Shown: piece by piece, positions 16,462-25,326 of the stretch
Numbering within the stretch: position 1 is the stretch's first letter
Layout: the number at the start of each line of letters is the position of its first letter
Origin: Lachnospiraceae bacterium
Lineage (GTDB): Bacteria > Bacillota > Clostridia > Lachnospirales > Lachnospiraceae
NCBI GenBank assembly: GCA_017473115.1
Contig: JAFUNC010000010.1
Coordinates: forward strand, 62,001 to 126,000
Length of the DNA: 64,000 nt
Reading direction: 5' to 3'
Position numbers and translations under genes: made by a program
Notes under the pieces: model-generated
The model's database searches: none
Told to the model about the DNA's origin: nothing
Seen by the model: the letters and a program-made list of their open reading frames with translations, nothing else

Positions 16462-17430
16462 ATGAGTTTATGGTTGGCAATTTTATTACTGGTGATAGGA
16501 TTTGTCCTTTTGATTTGGGGTGCTGATTTCTTTGTAGACGGTGCAAGCAAAGTGGCAGACCGAATGAAGATTCCTCAGATTGTAATTGGTCTTACGATTG
16601 TGGCCTTCGGTACCAGTGCACCGGAAGCGGCGGTAAGTATTTCTGCAGGTTTAAAAGGCAGCGCTGACTTGGCGGTAAGTAATGTGGTAGGAAGTAATAT
16701 TTTAAACATCGGTATCATTCTTGGTATTTCGGCGTTGATTACACCGCTGGCAGTACAGAAAGGCACCAGAAAATTTGAAATGCCTTATGTGATGATTACA
16801 ACGATTCTGTTGATGCTTTTGGGTATGTTCGACGGTAAACTCGGTTGGGTTGACGGTTTGATTCTTTGGGCAGGAATGATTTTATTCCTTGTATATCTTT
16901 TGAACGTTGCCAAGAAAGGTAAAAGTGAAGCCAAGGAAGAGGAAGATACCGGCAAAAAGAAAGCCCCGATTATCTGGCTGATTGCCAAGATTATTATCGG
17001 CGGTGTGGCGATTGTATTCGGTAGTGATTTTGCGGTAGACGGTGCGACTGCCATTGCAACTTCCATGGGCTGGAGCGAGCGCTTAATCGGTCTTACCATT
17101 GTGGCTCTCGGCACATCGCTTCCGGAACTTGTAACTTCTGTGATTGCGGCAATTAAGAAGAATGCAGATATTGCCATCGGTAACATTGTGGGAAGCAATA
17201 TTTTTAACATCTTGTTTGTACTCGGAACCACTGCGTTGATTACACCTGTGGCATACCAGAATGCATTTATCATAGATAATATTGTAGCATTTGTTATGGC
17301 ACTGTTGTTATTCCTTTTTGTGGTAAACAAAGATTGCAAACTGAAACGTTGGGGCGGTGTGGTACTCCTTGGCGCGTATGTGGTTTACTTTGTGTATTTG
17401 ATGATTAATCCCTTTGGATATGGGGTGTAA
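16462..17430 (+). CDS. Calcium/sodium antiporter, CaCA family (copy 2)
   Basis: 322 aa, nearly identical in layout to the preceding gene, with the same GTSAPEAAVS and GTSLPELVTS alpha motifs and the same C-terminal NPFGYGV. Differences cluster in the cytoplasmic loop (EAKEEEDTGKKK). The DNA is more diverged than the protein, with many synonymous differences, so the duplication is not very recent. A ribosome binding site (GGAG) precedes ATG 16462. Two copies with separate promoters suggest different regulation rather than dosage alone. Confidence 0.93.
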   Translation: MSLWLAILLLVIGFVLLIWGADFFVDGASKVADRMKIPQIVIGLTIVAFGTSAPEAAVSISAGLKGSADLAVSNVVGSNILNIGIILGISALITPLAVQKGTRKFEMPYVMITTILLMLLGMFDGKLGWVDGLILWAGMILFLVYLLNVAKKGKSEAKEEEDTGKKKAPIIWLIAKIIIGGVAIVFGSDFAVDGATAIATSMGWSERLIGLTIVALGTSLPELVTSVIAAIKKNADIAIGNIVGSNIFNILFVLGTTALITPVAYQNAFIIDNIVAFVMALLLFLFVVNKDCKLKRWGGVVLLGAYVVYFVYLMINPFGYGV

Positions 17431-17462
17431 AAATACAGCGCAACAATCGAAAACAAAGAGAT

Positions 17463-17479
17463 TGTCGGAATTTGTCGAT
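17463..17479 (+). promoter_or_regulatory. Possible tandem Spo0A-like boxes
   Basis: TGTCGGA (17463) and TGTCGAT (17473) lie 10 bases apart. They resemble the 0A box TGTCGAA. A similar pair with the same spacing is at 55225. Here they sit upstream of the type III toxin-antitoxin promoter. Confidence 0.3.
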
Positions 17480-17545
17480 GAGTATTGCTTGAAAAAAATT
17501 GTTGAATTGATATAATAACGTTACAACAACGAATGGAGCACCTTG

Positions 17546-17574
17546 TTGACAGTACGTATAAAGTGCTATATACT
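17546..17574 (+). promoter_or_regulatory. Promoter of the type III antitoxin RNA
   Basis: TTGACA (17546-17551), a 17-base spacer and TATACT (17569-17574): a near-perfect sigma-A promoter placed about 24 bases before the first RNA repeat. A second possible promoter (TTGAAA 17489, 16 bases, TATAAT 17511) lies upstream. Confidence 0.8.
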
Positions 17575-17580
17575 ATTATC

Positions 17581-17734
17581 AAGAGATAATGTATTATTTC
17601 AAATGTTTGTTGCTCCCCGATATGCAACTTAAATATGGTCGGGTTCAAATGTCTGTCGCTACTCGATATGCGACTAAGAAAATGTCGGGTTCAAATGATT
17701 GTAAACTCCATTCGTATGAATGGAGTTTATTTTT
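17581..17734 (+). ncRNA. Type III antitoxin RNA (two 46-base repeats, attenuator)
   Basis: Two exact-length tandem repeats occupy 17598-17643 and 17644-17689, each starting TTCAAATG and ending TCGGG; a third partial repeat starts at 17690. In each, GTTGC/GCAAC (repeat 1) or GTCGC/GCGAC (repeat 2) forms a first stem, and CCCGA or CTCGA pairs with TCGGG in an interleaved second stem, which is an H-type pseudoknot. The T-to-C and A-to-G changes in stem 1 compensate each other. A terminator hairpin follows (11-base stem 17703-17728, then TTTTT), placed before the toxin ribosome binding site. This is the known layout of toxIN/cptIN/tenpIN loci, in which the RNA is cut into units that bind and inhibit the toxin. 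Confidence 0.85.
17703..17734 (+). terminator. Attenuating terminator between antitoxin RNA and toxin gene
   Basis: An 11-base perfect stem (AAACTCCATTC / GAATGGAGTTT) with a 4-base loop, then ATTTTT. In type III systems this hairpin keeps toxin transcripts scarce relative to antitoxin RNA. Confidence 0.85.
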
Positions 17735-17744
17735 GGGAGGGATT

Positions 17745-18230
17745 ATGGTCGACGGACATTTTTATTACATTAATGAGCAATATTTTATCGACTTTCCGGA
17801 TACAAGGCTAATGCAAAATAAAGAGAAAGTCAAAGGTGAAGTGCATGATAGGCCTTGTTATTATGCTTTTAAAGATTCTTCAACACAACTATATTGGATG
17901 ATTCCGATTTCGTCGCAGATTATAAAGTATCGAAAATATTATAATGATAAAGTTACCAAATATAAGCGCTGTGATACAATTATATTTGGCGAAGTGTTGG
18001 GGCGTGAAAAGGCATTTTTAATACAAAATATGTTTCCAATCACACCACAATATATAAAAAATGAGTACATAGACAGTAATGCAGGAATACCGGTTAGGAT
18101 TAGTAGGATACTGGAAAAGAAACTTCGTGAAAAGGCGAAGCGTATACTTGCATTACAACGAAAAGGATTTCATATCATATTTCCGGATGTTCTTACAATC
18201 GAATCAAAACTTCTAAACAATAATTCATAA
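17745..18230 (+). CDS. Type III toxin-antitoxin endoribonuclease, ToxN/AbiQ-like (CptN/TenpN type likely)
   Basis: 161 aa. The order of motifs fits the ToxN/AbiQ superfamily: an N-terminal FYYINEQYFIDF strand, HDRPCYYAFKD, LYWMIPISSQI, a basic YNDKVTKYKR segment, FLIQNMFPITPQYI and a C-terminal helix (LREKAKRILALQRKG). These toxins are endoribonucleases that cleave mRNA and their own antitoxin precursor. The start is ATG 17745 because GGGAGG precedes it directly after the attenuator; the longer open frame upstream runs through the RNA repeats and is not coding. Loci of this type give abortive phage resistance or plasmid maintenance. The exact family needs a profile search. Confidence 0.85.
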   Translation: MVDGHFYYINEQYFIDFPDTRLMQNKEKVKGEVHDRPCYYAFKDSSTQLYWMIPISSQIIKYRKYYNDKVTKYKRCDTIIFGEVLGREKAFLIQNMFPITPQYIKNEYIDSNAGIPVRISRILEKKLREKAKRILALQRKGFHIIFPDVLTIESKLLNNNS

Positions 18231-18282
18231 TAAAATCCCTATATTTTCTATATTTTTCGGCACTTTTACAAAGCGCTAATAC

Positions 18283-18311
18283 TTGCAAAACTTGCGTTTT
18301 CATTGTAAACT
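18283..18311 (+). promoter_or_regulatory. Probable promoter of the glycogen phosphorylase gene
   Basis: TTGCAA (18283-18288), 17 bases, TAAACT (18306-18311), 46 bases before the start codon. Confidence 0.5.
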
Positions 18312-18357
18312 AATGAGCGTATGAGTAGATGTTTTTAAGTAAGAAAGGAAGTTTGAA

Positions 18358-20670
18358 ATGTCAGTACAGTCTGAAATGATTCAAAAACAACTTTTAGAAG
18401 CAAATATGGAAACTGAACTTGGAAAGACCGCAGAGAGACTTTACGGCAAAAGCCTGAAGGACTGCAGCGAAGCAGAACTTTATTATGTGTTGCTTAGTTT
18501 TACCAAGGATATGTCTAAAGTAACCGACCCTATTGTGGGAGAGAAGAAGGTTTACTATATCTCAGCAGAATTTCTGATTGGTAAATTGCTTTCCAATAAT
18601 TTAATTAACTTAGGTATTTATGATCGTGTAAACGATATTTTAAAAGCAAACGGCAAGGAACTTTCCAAAGTGGAAGAATATGAGCCCGAACCTTCACTTG
18701 GTAACGGTGGTCTCGGACGTCTTGCGGCTTGTTTCTTAGATTCTATTGCAACTTTAGGCTTGCCCGGTGACGGTATCGGTTTGAATTACCATTTTGGTCT
18801 TTTTAAGCAGGTATTTAAAGATTACAAGCAGTGCGCAGAGAAGAACGACTGGATTGAAGACCAGTCATGGTTAAACCGCACTGACATCAGTTTTGATGTA
18901 AAATACAAAGATTTTACCGTGAAATCAAGATTGTTTGATATTGATGTGGTTGGTTATGAAAACGGTGTGAACAAGTTACACCTGTTTGACTTGGAAAGCA
19001 TCGATGAAAGCCTTGTAAAGAGCGGTATCGATTTTGACAAAGAAGACATCGAGAAGAACTTAACATTGTTCTTATATCCCGATGACTCTGACGAAGCAGG
19101 TAACCTCCTTCGTATTTATCAGCAGTATTTTATGGTAAGCAACGCAGCGCAGTTGATTCTTCATGAAATGAAACAGCGTAAGTACGATTTGAGAAAGATG
19201 TATGATCATGCGGTAATCCAGATTAACGATACCCATCCTACCATGATTATTCCTGAATTGATTCGTATCCTTACGGAAGATAAGGCAATCAGTATGGATG
19301 AAGCCATCGAAATCGTAAGTAAGACCTGCGCATATACAAACCATACCATTTTAGCGGAAGCACTTGAAAAATGGCCTTTGAAGTACTTAGAGAAGGTAGT
19401 TCCTTCTTTGGTGCCTATTATCAAGGAATTGGATAAGCGCGTTGCGGCTAAATATGACGATCCTAAGGTGCAGATTATTGATGCGGATGAGCGTGTACAT
19501 ATGGCTCATATTGATATTCACTACGGATTTTCAATCAATGGTGTTGCAGCAATTCATACCGATATCTTAAAAGATACCGAATTGAATGCATTTTATAAAA
19601 TTTATCCTGAGAAGTTTAACAACAAGACAAACGGTATTACATTCCGTCGTTGGTTGTTGTCATGCAACAGCGAGTTGGCAGAGTACATTTCTTCTTTAAT
19701 CGGTAACGGTTACAAGAAGGATGCTGACGAACTTGAGAAACTTCTTGCTTTTAAGGATGACGAAGCTGTTCTTGCTAAGTTGGAAGAAATTAAAAAGAAT
19801 AAAAAGGCCGCACTTGCAGCATACATTGCAGAAAAAGAAGGCGTTACTCTGGATACAGAGTCAATTTTTGACATCCAGATTAAGAGAATGCATGAGTATA
19901 AGCGTCAGCAGATGAATGTTTTATACATCATTCATAAATATCTTGAAATTAAGGCAGGTAAGAAGCCTGTACGTCCTCTCACTTTTATCTTTGGTGCGAA
20001 GGCAGCGCCTGCATACGTAATTGCGCAGGATATTATTCATTTAATCCTTGTAATGCAGGAAATTATCAATAAGGATCCTGAAGTAAGTCCTTATATGAAA
20101 CTGGTTATGGTTGAGAACTACAATGTGGCATATGCGGAACGTCTGATTCCTGCCTGCGATATCTCTGAGCAGATTTCATTGGCAAGTAAAGAAGCATCCG
20201 GTACCGGTAATATGAAGTTTATGTTAAACGGTGCGGTAACGCTTGGTACAGCAGATGGTGCAAACGTAGAAATCCATGAATTGGTAGGCGATGACAATAT
20301 TTATAAATTCGGTAAGTCCAGTGAAGTGGTTATCGAGCACTATGCAAAGGCTGATTACGTATCGAAGGATTACTACAAGAACAGCCCTGTTATTAAAGAA
20401 GCAGTAGACTTCATTGTAAGCGAAGAAACCATGAAGATTGGTCATAAAGAACAGTTAGAGCGTCTCTACAATGAGTTATTGAACAAAGACTGGTTCATGA
20501 CATTGCTTGATTTGGAAGAATACATCGAAGTAAAAGATAAGATGTTTGCAGACTTTGAAGATCGTGCAATGTGGAGAAGAATGATGCTTGTAAACATTGC
20601 AAAGGCAGGTTTCTTCTCATCAGATCGTACGATTGCAGAGTACAACAGAGACATCTGGAAGTTGAAGTAA
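18358..20670 (+). CDS. glgP: Glycogen/maltodextrin phosphorylase
   Basis: A GT35 alpha-glucan phosphorylase of 770 aa that releases glucose 1-phosphate from glycogen or maltodextrins. The pyridoxal-phosphate lysine lies in the signature [15 protein letters not shown] near residue 620. The glycine-rich [17 protein letters not shown] and the NDTHPT segment are also present. It is somewhat shorter than the animal enzymes, as is usual for bacterial forms. A good AAGGAAG site precedes ATG 18358. With malQ immediately downstream it forms a glycogen/maltodextrin breakdown pair. A stem-loop between the two genes (20716-20740) could attenuate readthrough. Confidence 0.95.
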   Translation: MSVQSEMIQKQLLEANMETELGKTAERLYGKSLKDCSEAELYYVLLSFTKDMSKVTDPIVGEKKVYYISAEFLIGKLLSNNLINLGIYDRVNDILKANGKELSKVEEYEPEPSLGNGGLGRLAACFLDSIATLGLPGDGIGLNYHFGLFKQVFKDYKQCAEKNDWIEDQSWLNRTDISFDVKYKDFTVKSRLFDIDVVGYENGVNKLHLFDLESIDESLVKSGIDFDKEDIEKNLTLFLYPDDSDEAGNLLRIYQQYFMVSNAAQLILHEMKQRKYDLRKMYDHAVIQINDTHPTMIIPELIRILTEDKAISMDEAIEIVSKTCAYTNHTILAEALEKWPLKYLEKVVPSLVPIIKELDKRVAAKYDDPKVQIIDADERVHMAHIDIHYGFSINGVAAIHTDILKDTELNAFYKIYPEKFNNKTNGITFRRWLLSCNSELAEYISSLIGNGYKKDADELEKLLAFKDDEAVLAKLEEIKKNKKAALAAYIAEKEGVTLDTESIFDIQIKRMHEYKRQQMNVLYIIHKYLEIKAGKKPVRPLTFIFGAKAAPAYVIAQDIIHLILVMQEIINKDPEVSPYMKLVMVENYNVAYAERLIPACDISEQISLASKEASGTGNMKFMLNGAVTLGTADGANVEIHELVGDDNIYKFGKSSEVVIEHYAKADYVSKDYYKNSPVIKEAVDFIVSEETMKIGHKEQLERLYNELLNKDWFMTLLDLEEYIEVKDKMFADFEDRAMWRRMMLVNIAKAGFFSSDRTIAEYNRDIWKLK

Positions 20671-20715
20671 ATTAAAATTTGTTATATAATGCTTATACGC
20701 AGGAAATAGCAATGC

Positions 20716-20740
20716 AGGGCTTTGGAGTTTCCGAAGCCCT
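20716..20740 (+). other. Stem-loop between glgP and malQ
   Basis: AGGGCTT and AAGCCCT pair around an 11-base loop. There is no T run behind it, so it may be an mRNA-stabilising or weakly attenuating structure rather than a terminator. Confidence 0.45.
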
Positions 20741-20819
20741 GTTGTGTTATATGAATGAAAAGTGCATTCTTTGTTGAGATTGCACATGGTGTATTAAAGG
20801 GGTAGAAAGGGAACAGGAA

Positions 20820-22298
20820 ATGGTTAGAAAAAGCGGGGTTTTATTGGCAATTACCAGTTTGCCGTCGAAGTACGGTATTGGTTGTTTCTCAAAAGAGGCT
20901 TATGATTTTGTAGATTACCTTGAGGCAGCAGGCCAGCATTACTGGCAGGTGCTTCCTATGGGACCTACAGGCTATGGTGATTCGCCTTATCAGTCATTCT
21001 CTACGTTTGCAGGCAATCCGTATTTTATTGATTTGGAAGATTTGATTGAACGCAAGTGGCTGACTGCTGCAGAATGTGATGCAGTAGATTTTGGCGATAT
21101 GGAGCAGTATATCGACTATGAGAAGATTTACAAGGGACGCTTCAAATTGCTTCGTAAGGCTTATGAGAGGTCGAATATAGCGGAGAATGAAGATTTTATT
21201 GCATTCTGTGAAGAAGAGAAGGACTGGTTGCCGGATTATTGTTTGTATATGGCAATTAAGGACGAGAATGGCGGTAAAAGTTTTATCGAGTGGCCGGAGA
21301 AACTTCGTAAAAGAGATAAAAAAGAAATTGCAGTAGCAAAACGTCGCTTGGCAACAGAGATTGAATTTTATGCCTTTTTGCAGTATATGTTTACCTTACA
21401 GTGGTTATCCATCAAGGATTATGCAAATGATAAGGGCATTGAGATTATCGGTGATATTCCTATTTATGTGGCATATGACAGTGCGGATACCTGGTCAAGA
21501 CCGGAATTGTTCCTTTTAGACGAAGAAGGGTATCCTACCGGTGTGGCTGGTTGTCCTCCCGATTATTTCTCTAAGACCGGTCAGTTGTGGGGAAATCCTT
21601 TGTATGACTGGGATTATCACGAGGATACGGAATTCGAGTGGTGGATTGACAGAATGGCACAGTGCTTTAAGTTATATGATATGGTACGTATTGACCACTT
21701 CAGAGGTTTTGATGAATACTACAATATTCCTTATGGTGATGAGACGGCAGAGTTTGGTGAGTGGGAGTATGGCCCAGGCTTTGAATTGTTCCGTGCAATG
21801 CGAGATGCTTTGGGCGATAAGCCTATTATAGCTGAGGATTTAGGATTTTTGACTAAGTCGGTCATTCGTCTTGTGAAGCGTACAGGATACCCCGGAATGA
21901 AGATTCTGGAGTTTGCTTTCGACTCTAATGAAGAGAATGATTACCTTCCTCATAATTTCTCCAGAAATTGTGTGGTATACACAGGTACGCATGATAATGA
22001 TACAGTGCAGGGGTGGTATGCATCTGCCAACAGAACGGATAAAAAGCAGATTAAGTTATATCTGGGAGTGCCCAACAGTAAAAACCTTCATTGGGATATG
22101 ATTCGTCTGGCGTTGTCCAGTGTAGCGGATACAGCGATTATTCCGATGCAGGATATTTTGGGACTTGGTTCCGAGGCAAGAATGAATGTTCCTTCGACCA
22201 TGGGATTGAATTGGAAGTGGAGATTGCTTCCCGAACAGTTGAAGGATGAAGATGCCGCACTTTTATACGAAATGACGAAGGTGTACGGCAGATTATAA
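20820..22298 (+). CDS. malQ: 4-alpha-glucanotransferase (amylomaltase)
   Basis: A GH77 enzyme of 492 aa that transfers alpha-1,4-glucan segments between maltodextrins. The signature LLAITSLPSKYGIG opens the protein; MVRIDHFRGF carries the nucleophile Asp, IIAEDLG the acid/base Glu, and GTHDNDT the third catalytic Asp. Length matches bacterial MalQ. GAAAGGGAACAGGAA upstream is the ribosome binding region. It converts maltodextrins into chains usable by the phosphorylase encoded upstream. Confidence 0.95.
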   Translation: MVRKSGVLLAITSLPSKYGIGCFSKEAYDFVDYLEAAGQHYWQVLPMGPTGYGDSPYQSFSTFAGNPYFIDLEDLIERKWLTAAECDAVDFGDMEQYIDYEKIYKGRFKLLRKAYERSNIAENEDFIAFCEEEKDWLPDYCLYMAIKDENGGKSFIEWPEKLRKRDKKEIAVAKRRLATEIEFYAFLQYMFTLQWLSIKDYANDKGIEIIGDIPIYVAYDSADTWSRPELFLLDEEGYPTGVAGCPPDYFSKTGQLWGNPLYDWDYHEDTEFEWWIDRMAQCFKLYDMVRIDHFRGFDEYYNIPYGDETAEFGEWEYGPGFELFRAMRDALGDKPIIAEDLGFLTKSVIRLVKRTGYPGMKILEFAFDSNEENDYLPHNFSRNCVVYTGTHDNDTVQGWYASANRTDKKQIKLYLGVPNSKNLHWDMIRLALSSVADTAIIPMQDILGLGSEARMNVPSTMGLNWKWRLLPEQLKDEDAALLYEMTKVYGRL

Positions 22299-22306
22299 GG
22301 TGGACA

Positions 22307-22409
22307 CAAATCAGGGTATCTATATTCGTCTCATACACGTTTGCACTCTCTGCAAAACGTAGCATCGCAATTGCAAAAGGTATTCGAAGAATATAGATAC
22401 CCTGATTTG
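22307..22409. repeat. Intergenic inverted-repeat element A (ACGTAGC core family)
   Basis: A 21-base perfect inverted repeat (arms 22307-22327 and 22389-22409, beginning CAAATCAGGGTATC) encloses 61 bases. The interior contains ACGTAGC and ATTGCAAAA, both shared with the element at 50731, and a smaller hairpin ACGTTTGC/GCAAAACGT. It lies between two convergent genes and fills most of the 308-base gap. It may also act as a terminator. Confidence 0.7.
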
Positions 22410-22606
22410 CTGTTTTACGAATATAATAGAGATTATATACATTTGTACAATGAGATAAAGAGATGGCAAAGAGCGTTTTTTATATGCTTAAATATATTAA
22501 TGCCGTACACCGGTTGATAAGATGGGTGTGCGGCATTTGTTTTATAGACAGATTACGATTGCATACTTTACATATATTTTATATGTTTATTGGAGTAAAA
22601 TTTCGT

Positions 22607-23053
22607 CTAGAACATTTTGCTGAGTTCCGAATTGGAGAAGGAGCGGTCTTCGGTGACATCCTTTTCAAACCACGCAGGAGGAGTGAAGGCGTTGGCTTCT
22701 TCAATGCTTTCAAATTCCACTTCTGCCAGAACCAAAGGAGCCAGGGGCGCTTCAAAGATATCCAATTCAATGGTCAATTTCCGATTGTAGGGGATGCGGT
22801 AGCGTTTCTTGGAAATAATCAAACCATCTGCCTTTTCGCGCAAGTGATAATAGGCTTCTTCGTTTAAGGGAAGATTATATTCTTCTCTTGCAAGGAAGCC
22901 TTTTCCTTTGTAGGTAAGATAAAAATTATCATCCTCACGGCGTACGCGAACGACAGGGTCGGTATTTAAATAAGCCTGCTCCAACATGAGGTAAGGGTAT
23001 TGGTCCAGATTGTTTGGTAATTTATTGATCGTAAATTTTCTTTCGATTTCCAT
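22607..23053 (-). CDS. CYTH domain (triphosphate tunnel) protein
   Basis: 148 aa starting MEIERKF, which is the ExExK signature of CYTH/TTM enzymes. Further alternating charged strands follow (VVRVRRED, YLTYKGKG, LTIELDIFEAPLAPLVLAEVEFES). The fold binds triphosphate compounds and divalent metal in a tunnel of acidic and basic residues; bacterial members include triphosphatases and class IV adenylate cyclases. From sequence alone the substrate cannot be given, though inorganic triphosphatase activity is most common for short forms. AAAAAGGAG precedes the ATG on the minus strand. Confidence 0.88.
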   Translation of the reverse strand: MEIERKFTINKLPNNLDQYPYLMLEQAYLNTDPVVRVRREDDNFYLTYKGKGFLAREEYNLPLNEEAYYHLREKADGLIISKKRYRIPYNRKLTIELDIFEAPLAPLVLAEVEFESIEEANAFTPPAWFEKDVTEDRSFSNSELSKMF

Positions 23054-23229
23054 AGCGGCTCCTTTTTATGTTAAAAAATGTCTCGTAAAACATACATATG
23101 AATTCCGGCACACTCTATTTTATAATAATTATAGCAGAAAGGCATGTGTATATACAAGAAAGGAAAGGGTTTTATTCAAAAAGAGGATATGGTATAATAA
23201 ATACACAATAATCCGAAAGGAGGTATCCT

Positions 23230-23931
23230 ATGACTTGGTTGGAGACTTTAAGTAATTTTAATGTAATATCTGTAGTTGTACGCGTGTTTCTGGCAATGTT
23301 TCTCGGAGGATGTATCGGATTGGAACGAGAGAAGAGTAAGCGTCCGGCAGGCTTTCGTACGCATATTTTAGTGTGTGTCGGCTCATGTATGACTGCGTTG
23401 ATTGGTTTGTATGTAGTGTATGTGATGGGGGCAACCTCGGATCCCTTACGTATTGCGGCACAGGTTATTTCGGGTATCGGTTTTCTTGGTGTGGGTACCA
23501 TCCTGGTAAAAGAGCATGACCACATCACGGGACTTACCACTGCAGCGGGGCTTTGGACGACGGCGGCAATCGGTATTGCCTGCGGTTACGGCTTTTATAT
23601 CGGTGCTTTGCTCGGAACCTTAGTTGTGGCGATTACCTCTGCAATTTTATATAAATTAGAAGGAAGAGGGCGCAAGAAGAACCGCAAGGTGACCTTATAC
23701 ATAGAAATAAAAGGTTTGGATTGCCTGAATGAGTATATAGATTGGATCAATGATACATATAAAGCAAGATGCGTTACCGTGGTGGCACCGAGAAGCGCAA
23801 CTGCAGGGAATGTGGGCTTGGAAGCAGTGTTGCCGGTAGTTGGTAACGAAGATATGCAAAACGTGATTGAAGCGGTGAGAGCGAAGGATAACGTGGTATT
23901 TGTCATGGAGAGCGTGAAGCGGGAGAAGTAG
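23230..23931 (+). CDS. MgtC/SapB family membrane protein
   Basis: 233 aa. Four or five membrane segments in the first 140 residues carry the family signature FLGGCIGLEREKSKRPAGFRTH followed by ILVCVGSCMTALIG. A soluble C-terminal ACT-like domain of about 85 residues follows (VTLYIEIKGLD onward). MgtC proteins modulate membrane ATPases and Mg2+ or phosphate homeostasis; they are not simple Mg2+ importers. AAAGGAGG precedes ATG 23230. TATAAT (23193-23198) is a likely -10 box. I see no Mg2+ riboswitch in the short leader. Confidence 0.9.
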   Translation: MTWLETLSNFNVISVVVRVFLAMFLGGCIGLEREKSKRPAGFRTHILVCVGSCMTALIGLYVVYVMGATSDPLRIAAQVISGIGFLGVGTILVKEHDHITGLTTAAGLWTTAAIGIACGYGFYIGALLGTLVVAITSAILYKLEGRGRKKNRKVTLYIEIKGLDCLNEYIDWINDTYKARCVTVVAPRSATAGNVGLEAVLPVVGNEDMQNVIEAVRAKDNVVFVMESVKREK

Positions 23932-23961
23932 AATTGTGTATATCGGAACCGCAAGGAAATA

Positions 23962-24384
23962 ATGAGGATTGTTATGGAACTTTTGGTTTATGCATTGATT
24001 ATATTGTGTCAGGAATTTTTTATTCCGATTATATTAGGACTTTTTGCTGTGACGGCATTGTTTTTCGGTATTGTAGGATATTTTGCGAAGAAAAAAAGTC
24101 TTATTTGGATTTCGGGAACCGTTTTGGCTTTGTTTATAATTGGTATAGTGACGTTTTTTATATTGTTCCCTACAGAGTTTCCTTATGTGGATTTATGGGT
24201 ATATGGCAAAACCAAAGAACAGATTATAGAAGTTTATGGTGAGCCTGAGTATAATGAATATCGGGAATTGGCGTATGAAACCAAATGGATGTTTATGGAT
24301 ATGTTTTACTATGTCATAGAATTTGATGAGAACGGGAGAGCGTACAGAATGCATGAATCTCCGTATGTGGGTCCGGGAGGCTGA
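23962..24384 (+). CDS. Membrane protein with SmpA/OmlA-like tail (copy 1)
   Basis: 140 aa with two hydrophobic segments (about 8-34 and 46-70), then FPYVDLWVYGKTKEQIIEVYGEPEYNE and a beta-rich tail. The GKTxEQIIEVYGEP stretch resembles the start of the SmpA/OmlA (BamE-like) fold, here on an extracytoplasmic domain. The next gene is a diverged copy. An ATG at 23977 (MELLVY) could be the true start. Function unknown. Confidence 0.7.
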   Translation: MRIVMELLVYALIILCQEFFIPIILGLFAVTALFFGIVGYFAKKKSLIWISGTVLALFIIGIVTFFILFPTEFPYVDLWVYGKTKEQIIEVYGEPEYNEYRELAYETKWMFMDMFYYVIEFDENGRAYRMHESPYVGPGG

Positions 24385-24387
24385 TCA

Positions 24388-24810
24388 ATGATTTTATTTT
24401 TGGTTGCTTGCATATTAAGTGCTTTATATGATGAGGCCAGAGACTTTGCACTTGCAATTTATATGGCATATCTGGCGGTTAAGTTCATAATATTATTATG
24501 CTGTGGCGCTCATATAAAGAATAAAAAAATAATTGCAGTGTCAGTTGCGGCATTACCGGTGTTGCTCGCCGGAATTATAGCATATTGTGTGATATTTCCT
24601 ACGGATTTTCCTTACGCGGATCCTTGGGTTCTTGGTAAAACAAAAGAAGAAATCATAGAGGTCTATGGTGAGCCGGAATATAATGAAGATGAGTTGGCAT
24701 ATCCTACGGAATATGGTGTTTTGGATATGGAATATTATGTGATTGAGTTTGATGAAGAAGGCAGAGCAATTCGAGTAAGCGAAATGCCTTATGTTGGTAA
24801 AGGCGGTTGA
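24388..24810 (+). CDS. Membrane protein with SmpA/OmlA-like tail (copy 2)
   Basis: 140 aa, a tandem paralogue of the preceding gene: the tails GKTKEEIIEVYGEPEYNE...EMPYVGKGG and GKTKEQIIEVYGEPEYNE...ESPYVGPGG align throughout, while the membrane halves differ. It starts three bases after the previous stop, so the pair is translationally coupled. Only Gram-positive-type genes are present in the window, so this is not an outer-membrane BamE. Function unknown. Confidence 0.7.
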   Translation: MILFLVACILSALYDEARDFALAIYMAYLAVKFIILLCCGAHIKNKKIIAVSVAALPVLLAGIIAYCVIFPTDFPYADPWVLGKTKEEIIEVYGEPEYNEDELAYPTEYGVLDMEYYVIEFDEEGRAIRVSEMPYVGKGG

Positions 24811-24837
24811 AATATATTATTATAGGAATAAAATCTT

Positions 24838-25182
24838 ATGATGACTTCATCTTATGAGTATTGGTGTTATGACCCGGGTGCCAAAACGGGGATTGTAACG
24901 TTGGAATATCAGCAATATTATTGCGAAGATCCGGGCGGTCCCAGTATAGAATGTGATTCCTTTGAGATGACGTTTGAAGTATATCCAAATGGTGAAGTGC
25001 GTCAAATATCGGGTATGGAGCCCAATGGACAGATTGAAAGTTGGGAAGATTTTAAAAGAGAGTTGAGTGTAGCGAGGGATTTAACCTACGGAAAATATTT
25101 CAAATTTTTTTTATTCGTTTGTATAGTTCTGATAGAATTTTTGTCGGGTGTATTTTACGATATAAAACATTTATTTCGATGA
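24838..25182 (+). CDS. Small protein with C-terminal membrane segment
   Basis: 114 aa. A beta-rich domain (residues 1-85, VTLEYQQYYCEDPGG, FEMTFEVYPNGEV) is followed by a single membrane segment (FKFFLFVCIVLIEFLSG). No signal peptide is seen. The ribosome binding site is weak (AGGAA). The gene completes a row of three small membrane genes and ends before a strong hairpin. Unrecognised. Confidence 0.55.
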   Translation: MMTSSYEYWCYDPGAKTGIVTLEYQQYYCEDPGGPSIECDSFEMTFEVYPNGEVRQISGMEPNGQIESWEDFKRELSVARDLTYGKYFKFFLFVCIVLIEFLSGVFYDIKHLFR

Positions 25183-25203
25183 TTTATGTGAGTGTAAAAA
25201 TAA

Positions 25204-25256
25204 AAACTGCATTCGGAGTACATATCTTATGAAGATTGTACTGAATGCAGTTTTTG
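25204..25256. terminator. Hairpin between convergent genes, probably bidirectional terminator
   Basis: AAAACTGCATTCGgAGTACA pairs with TGTACTgaATGCAGTTTT over about 19 bases, with A runs on the left and T on the right. It serves the small membrane genes and, on the other strand, cysK. Confidence 0.8.
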
Positions 25257-25326
25257 TATTGTTTATCAAATTAAATAAATCAATAGAATATAAAACAAGA
25301 TAATGTCTAAATTATTTTAAGATAAA

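Noticed and set aside
16785-17339. 184-codon frame on the minus strand inside antiporter copy 2
   Set aside because: It is the mirror of a membrane protein gene; a similar antisense frame (15704-16111) occurs opposite copy 1, and neither has a ribosome binding site.
17598-17702. The 46-base tandem repeats as a CRISPR array
   Set aside because: There are no spacers; the units are contiguous, variable inside and followed by a terminator and toxin gene.
17589-17744. Open frame extending the toxin gene 52 codons upstream
   Set aside because: It runs through the RNA repeats and attenuator, which explain the sequence; the ribosome binding site is at 17735 before ATG 17745.
23054-23229. Mg2+ riboswitch before the mgtC-like gene
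   Set aside because: The leader after the likely -10 box is only about 30 bases, too short, and I see no matching structure.
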